Source of the DNA: an uncultured Clostridia bacterium
Lineage (GTDB): Bacteria; Bacillota_A; Clostridia; Oscillospirales; Acutalibacteraceae
Direction of reading: 5' to 3'
DNA: 16,462 nucleotides
Assembly (NCBI GenBank): GCA_944380625.1
Contig: CALWIE010000203.1
Coordinates: forward strand, 1 to 16,462
Every line of letters begins with the position of its first letter. Positions within the stretch are counted from its first letter, which is position 1. The notes under the pieces are model-generated. The model did not search any database. It had not been told where the DNA came from and worked only from the letters and a program-made list of their open reading frames with translations. Positions 12,834 through 16,462 of this stretch are shown here, in pieces. The position numbers were made by a program, and so were the translations under genes.

Positions 12834-14270
12834 TTACTCCTCCCCCCGGGTCTTTTCCAGCACGATCTGGGACTTGGGGCCGCTTTTGCGCACCTGGGTC
12901 AAATCCAGGCCCAGCTCCCGGCTGAGCAGGTCCATCACCCTGGGGGAACAGAACCCCCCTTGGCACCTTCCCATGCCCGCCCGGGTGCGCCGCTTGACCC
13001 CGTCCAGGGTCTTGGCCCCCAAAATGCCGTGAATGGCGTCCACAATCTCCCCGTAGGACACCTCCTCACACCGGCAGACGATCTGCCCGTAGGCGGGGTT
13101 CTCCCGGATGAGGGCCGCCCGTTCCTCCCGGGGCAGGTCCTTCACATGGGGCGCCCCCTTCCGGAGGGGGTCAAAGCCCGGGTTTTCCGGCAGGCCCAGC
13201 TTTTCCGCCACCAGCCCGGCCAGGTATTCCCCGATGGCCGGGGCGCTGGTGAGGCCCGGGCTCTCGATGCCCGCCCCGTCGAAGAAGCCGGGGGCGCTCT
13301 CCCCCAGGACGAAGTCGTCCCCCGCCTCGTGGGCCCGCAGCCCGGCAAAGGAGGTGATCACCTGCCGGGCGGGGATGTCCTTCACCCCCAGGGCGGACTT
13401 CTCCAGCACTTCCGCAAGGCCCTGGGCGGTGGTGGCGGTGTCCTCCGGGTCGCCGATGTCCCGGGCGGTGGGGCCCAGGAGCAGGTTCCCGTGGACCGTG
13501 GGGGAAACCAGCACCCCCTTGCCGTACTTGCCCGGAAGCTGGAACACCGTGCGGGACACATGGCCCCCGGCGGTGCGGTCCAGCAGGCAGTACTCCCCTC
13601 TGCGGGGGATGATGGTGAGCTTCTCCCCGCAGACCCAGTTGTGGACCTCCCCGGCAAAGACCCCGGCGGCGTTTACCACCGCCCGGGCGGAAAAGTCCCC
13701 CTGGGTGGTGTGGAGAAGCCACCCCTCCCCGGAGGGCTCCAGGCCGGTGGCCTGGGTGCCGAAGGAGAACTCCACCCCGTTCTTGGCGGCGCTCTCCGCC
13801 AGGCCCAGGGTCAGCTCAAAGGGGCACACAATGCCGGAGGTGCGGGCCAGCAGGGCCCCGGCCACCTGGCCGCTCAGATTGGGCTCTAAGGCCCGGGCCT
13901 GGTCCCCTGTCAGCAGCTCCATCCCCGTGACGCCGTTTTTCACCCCCCGGTCGTAGAGCTCCTGGAGCTTGGGCAGCTCCTCCGGGGCAAAGCACACCAC
14001 AAAGGCCCCCACCCGCTTAAAGGGGATGTCCAGCTCTTGGGAGAGCCTGTCCATCATCTGGTTGCCCCGGACGTTCATCCTGGCCTTCATGGTGCCGGGC
14101 TCCGCGTCGAACCCGGCGTGGATAATGGCGGAGTTTGCCTTGCTGGTGCCCTCGCACACATCCAAAGCCCTCTCCACCACCAGGAAGCGCCCCCGCCTGC
14201 GGGAGAGCTCCCGGGCCACCGCCGCTCCCACGGCCCCAGCCCCAATGACGATCACGTCGTATGCGCTCAT
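12834..14270 (-). CDS. FAD-dependent glycerol-3-phosphate dehydrogenase-like oxidoreductase with BFD-type [2Fe-2S] domain
   Basis: 478 residues from ATG 14268-14270, giving MSAYDVIVIGAGAVGAAVA with the FAD-binding GAGAVG at 10-15. A DAO-type oxidase domain fills about 1-370. The C-terminus is a BFD-like [2Fe-2S] domain with C399-x-C401 and C436-x4-C441 (CRCEEV and CQGGFC). This architecture is that of GlpA-like dehydrogenases in anaerobic Firmicutes, which oxidise sn-glycerol-3-phosphate or a related 2-hydroxyacid or polyol phosphate. The in-frame extension to 14324 adds 18 residues without a binding site. It is the first gene of the three-gene operon. Because a xylulokinase rather than a glycerol kinase is adjacent, the substrate should not be taken as settled. 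Confidence 0.83.
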   Translation of the reverse strand: MSAYDVIVIGAGAVGAAVARELSRRRGRFLVVERALDVCEGTSKANSAIIHAGFDAEPGTMKARMNVRGNQMMDRLSQELDIPFKRVGAFVVCFAPEELPKLQELYDRGVKNGVTGMELLTGDQARALEPNLSGQVAGALLARTSGIVCPFELTLGLAESAAKNGVEFSFGTQATGLEPSGEGWLLHTTQGDFSARAVVNAAGVFAGEVHNWVCGEKLTIIPRRGEYCLLDRTAGGHVSRTVFQLPGKYGKGVLVSPTVHGNLLLGPTARDIGDPEDTATTAQGLAEVLEKSALGVKDIPARQVITSFAGLRAHEAGDDFVLGESAPGFFDGAGIESPGLTSAPAIGEYLAGLVAEKLGLPENPGFDPLRKGAPHVKDLPREERAALIRENPAYGQIVCRCEEVSYGEIVDAIHGILGAKTLDGVKRRTRAGMGRCQGGFCSPRVMDLLSRELGLDLTQVRKSGPKSQIVLEKTRGEE

Positions 14271-14332
14271 GGCGTCGCACCCCGATTCCCAAGGATTTTC
14301 CCCCCGGCGGCAGCCGGGGCTCACACACTATT

Positions 14333-14361
14333 AGAATAGCACAAACATTTGATTCCCGCAA
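14333..14361 (-). promoter_or_regulatory. Promoter of the redox operon
   Basis: Minus strand: -35 TTGCGG (14361-14356), a 17-nt spacer, -10 TATTCT (14338-14333) preceded by TG one base upstream (extended -10). It lies about 60 nt before the ATG at 14270. Confidence 0.55.
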
Positions 14362-14366
14362 GGAAG

Positions 14367-14391
14367 AAACCGTGGAAAAGCCACGGTTTTT
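14367..14391 (+). other. Perfect inverted repeat between divergent promoters
   Basis: AAACCGTGG (14367-14375), AAAAG, CCACGGTTT (14381-14389), followed by TT. It lies exactly between the two outward-facing -35 elements. On the plus strand it looks like a short terminator, but no plus-strand gene feeds into it, so an operator shared by both promoters is at least as likely. Confidence 0.6.
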
Positions 14392-14394
14392 CCC

Positions 14395-14424
14395 TTGACT
14401 TCCCCCGGGAAATCGAGGAAAATA
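14395..14424 (+). promoter_or_regulatory. Candidate promoter of xylB
   Basis: -35 TTGACT (14395-14400), an 18-nt spacer, weak -10 AAAATA (14419-14424). The start codon at 14460 follows GGAAAGGTAGGGA. The -10 is poor, which would fit an activated or regulated promoter. Confidence 0.45.
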
Positions 14425-14459
14425 GAGCTGTGGAAAAAACGGAAAGGTAGGGACGTCTT

Positions 14460-15989
14460 ATGGAATATGTGATCGGCATCGACCTGGGGACCAGCGGCAC
14501 CAAAACGGTGCTCTTCGACCGGCTGGGCCGCGCTGTGGCCAGCGCCACAGTGGAGTACCCCATGTACCAGGAGCGAAACGGCTGGGCCGAGCAGGATCCC
14601 CGGGACTGGTGGGAGGCCGCCCAGCGCACCTTGCGGGGGGTCCTGGAAGAGAGCGGCATAGACCCCGGGGACGTAAAGGGCCTGGGCATCTCCGGGCAGA
14701 TGCACGGCCTGGTGATGCTGGACAAAGAGGGGAACGTGCTGCGGCGCTCCATCATCTGGTGCGACCAGCGCACCGCCAAACAGTGCGAGGAAATCACCCA
14801 GCGGGTGGGCAAGGAGCGGCTCATCGAGCTCACCGCCAACCCGGCGCTTACGGGCTTTACCGCCTCTAAGATCCTGTGGGTGCGGGAGAATGAGCCACAG
14901 CTCTACGCCCGGTGCGCCCACATCCTGCTGCCCAAGGACTACGTGCGGTACATGCTCACCGGGGAGTTTGCCACCGAGGTCTCCGACGCCTCCGGCATGC
15001 AGCTTCTGGACGTGCCCCGCCGCCGGTGGAGCGAAGAGGTCCTGCAAAAGCTGGACATCGACCCCGCCCTGCTGGCCAAGGTTTACGAGAGCCCGGAGGT
15101 CACCGGCCAGGTGACCCAAAAGGCCGCCGCCCTCACCGGCCTGAGGGCCGGCACCCCCGTGGTGGGCGGCGCCGGGGACAACGCCGCCGCGGCGGTGGGC
15201 ACCGGCGTGGTGGAGGACGGCAAGGCCTTCACCACCATCGGCACCTCCGGGGTGGTGTTCGCCCACACGGACAAAATCTCCATCGACCCCAAAGGCCGGG
15301 TCCATACTTTCTGCTGCGCCGTGCCCGGAGCCTGGCACGTGATGGGTGTCACCCAGGGGGCGGGGCTGTCCCTAAAGTGGTTCCGGGACAACTTCTGCCA
15401 GGCGGAGAAGGACACCGCCGCCCAAATGGGCGCAGACCCCTACGCCCTCATGGACAAAGAGGCGGAGCAGTCCCCCATCGGCTGCAACCGGCTGCTGTAC
15501 CTGCCCTACCTGATGGGGGAGCGCACCCCCCACCTGGACCCGGACTGCCGGGGGGTGTTCTTCGGACTTTCGGCCATGCACACCAAGCGAGACCTGCTCC
15601 GGGCCGTGATGGAGGGCGTCACCTACTCCCAGCGGGACAGCGTGGAGGTCCTCCGGGAGATGGGGGTGGACATCGGCGAAATGCTGGCCTGCGGCGGCGG
15701 GGGGACCTCCCCCCTGTGGCGGCAGATGCTGGCGGACACCTACAACTGCCCGGTGAAAACCGTCAAGTCCAAGGAGGGCCCCGCCCTGGGCGCGGCGATC
15801 CTGGCGGGGGTGGGCGCTGGGCTGTACCCCTGTGTCCAGGCGGCCTGCCAGGCCATGATCCAGACAAACCCCGCCCAAGAGCCCATCCCGGAAAACGTGC
15901 CCCAGTACGAGGCCTTCTACCAGGTCTACAAAAGCCTGTACCCGGCCCTGCGGGAAAACTACAAGCTTTTGGCCGCCGCCGGCGCCTGA
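14460..15989 (+). CDS. xylB: Xylulokinase
   Basis: A 509-residue FGGY-family sugar kinase that phosphorylates D-xylulose to xylulose-5-phosphate for the pentose phosphate pathway. The N-terminal ATPase motif is IGIDLGTSGTK (5-15). The xylulokinase-specific GISGQMHGLV is at 76-85, followed by WCDQRT, then TANPALTGFT, ILLPKDYVRYMLTGEFATEV and the presumed catalytic D240 in GGAGDNAAAAVG. HTFCCAVPGAWHVMGV and ACGGGGTSPLW complete the family pattern. These blocks separate it from glycerol kinase. Length is normal. It is divergent from the GlpA-like operon and ends at its own terminator. No xylose isomerase or pentose transporter lies in the window. Confidence 0.95.
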   Translation: MEYVIGIDLGTSGTKTVLFDRLGRAVASATVEYPMYQERNGWAEQDPRDWWEAAQRTLRGVLEESGIDPGDVKGLGISGQMHGLVMLDKEGNVLRRSIIWCDQRTAKQCEEITQRVGKERLIELTANPALTGFTASKILWVRENEPQLYARCAHILLPKDYVRYMLTGEFATEVSDASGMQLLDVPRRRWSEEVLQKLDIDPALLAKVYESPEVTGQVTQKAAALTGLRAGTPVVGGAGDNAAAAVGTGVVEDGKAFTTIGTSGVVFAHTDKISIDPKGRVHTFCCAVPGAWHVMGVTQGAGLSLKWFRDNFCQAEKDTAAQMGADPYALMDKEAEQSPIGCNRLLYLPYLMGERTPHLDPDCRGVFFGLSAMHTKRDLLRAVMEGVTYSQRDSVEVLREMGVDIGEMLACGGGGTSPLWRQMLADTYNCPVKTVKSKEGPALGAAILAGVGAGLYPCVQAACQAMIQTNPAQEPIPENVPQYEAFYQVYKSLYPALRENYKLLAAAGA

Positions 15990-16017
15990 CCGGCGGGAAA
16001 CTGAAAACGCGCGAAAG

Positions 16018-16043
16018 ACGCCGCCCTGCGGGGCGGCGTTTTC
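16018..16043 (+). terminator. Intrinsic terminator of xylB
   Basis: A 9-bp perfect stem ACGCCGCCC (16018-16026) / GGGCGGCGT (16031-16039) with a TGCG loop, followed by TTTTCC, 29 nt after the xylB stop. Confidence 0.88.
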
Positions 16044-16256
16044 CTATGCCTGGAAATCTTCCCCTTTCCGGATTTTCCAGAGGTTCCCCTGGATATTCGC
16101 CCCTGGCGCTGGGCCCGTTCAACCCCGGTCCCGGCGCCAGACCCGGATTTTTCCCGGCCTCCCCCTCCCTTTCCCCGCAAATGGGAGTGTATAGATAAAC
16201 TTCAACTCCCAGGGAACAAGCCCTGAGAGAATCTAAAATTTAAGAGGGTTGAAATT

Positions 16257-16462
16257 ATGAAGAAAAGCAAGTTTCTGAAGAAATCACTTGCGATGCTTCT
16301 GGCGGTGATGCTGGTCGTCGCAATGATTCCGCTCAGCGCTGCTGCGGCGACAGAACTGCCGGATCTCACGAAGCTCTACATCGACGGGACTGCCGTCGAC
16401 GCTTCTGAGGGCACGTTTGCCGCCAACGTCTTCTACGACGCAAAGGAAGTTACGTTGCGCGC
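16257..16462 (+). CDS. N-terminus of an exported, probably surface, protein (partial)
   Basis: ATG 16257-16259, with AGAGGG 8 nt upstream, opens a frame that runs off the window end after 68 codons. Residues 1-30 form a clear signal peptide: a lysine-rich start (MKKSKFLKKS), a hydrophobic core (LAMLLAVMLVVAMIPL) and an SAAAA cleavage site. The mature part begins TELPDLTKLYIDGTAVDASE. This style is typical of large secreted or S-layer-type Firmicutes proteins with SLH or Ig-like repeats, but no domain can be named from 38 residues. Codon use is less GC-extreme than in the neighbouring metabolic genes. A region with two small inverted repeats (GGGAGT/ACTCCC and CAGGG/CCCTG, 16183-16225) precedes it. 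Confidence 0.8.
   Translation, partial: MKKSKFLKKSLAMLLAVMLVVAMIPLSAAAATELPDLTKLYIDGTAVDASEGTFAANVFYDAKEVTLR

Noticed and set aside
12594..13889. 431-residue open frame on the plus strand
   Set aside because: It overlaps the two flavoprotein genes on the opposite strand, whose motifs are unmistakable; shadow frame.

Overview
The window is about 16.5 kb of high-GC DNA with a Firmicutes gene set: sporulation and germination genes (cwlJ/gerQ pair), rimO-pgsA, DUF3842, and G-rich ribosome binding sites with several GTG and TTG starts. It most resembles a spore-forming gut Clostridia of the Oscillospiraceae/Ruminococcaceae type. This is inferred from gene content and style, not from a marker gene.

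Layout. (1) 1-2932, plus strand: the end of a DUF3842 gene, a terminator, then a compact NUDIX hydrolase - rimO - pgsA run. (2) 2933-3517: gene-free island bounded by two inverted copies of a structured repeat. (3) 3518-4405, minus strand: cwlJ then gerQ-like, a spore cortex lytic enzyme and its coat partner, with a sigma-E-like promoter upstream. (4) 4789-5508, plus strand: a CofE-like (F420-0:glutamate ligase family) protein. (5) 5548-7079, minus strand: an AT-richer two-gene operon (small exported protein, V8-type secreted serine protease) behind a good promoter that overlaps a palindrome. (6) 7080-7931: a 31-nt tandem array and a second island bounded by the same structured repeat. (7) 7932-10528, minus strand: HAD phosphatase - LURP-one-like protein - trxA - trxB. 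(8) 10529-11188: gene-free DNA built of direct repeats. (9) 11189-14270, minus strand: a three-gene redox operon resembling clostridial GlpA/GlpB-like dehydrogenase modules plus DUF1667. (10) 14460-15989, plus strand: xylulokinase, divergent from the redox operon. (11) 16257-end: start of an exported surface-type protein.

The least explained material is non-coding. Four copies of a 130-155 bp element (two per orientation) keep the same order of hairpins while the stem sequences change in a compensated way. They lie as two convergent pairs, each bounding an island of about 600 bp. Three of the four copies begin directly after a stop codon in the sense orientation. This pattern points to a structured RNA or a hairpin-based mobile repeat. 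Other non-coding repeats are an 84-nt duplication, a 5 x 31-nt array and a 116-nt duplication that runs into the stop codon of the DUF1667 gene.
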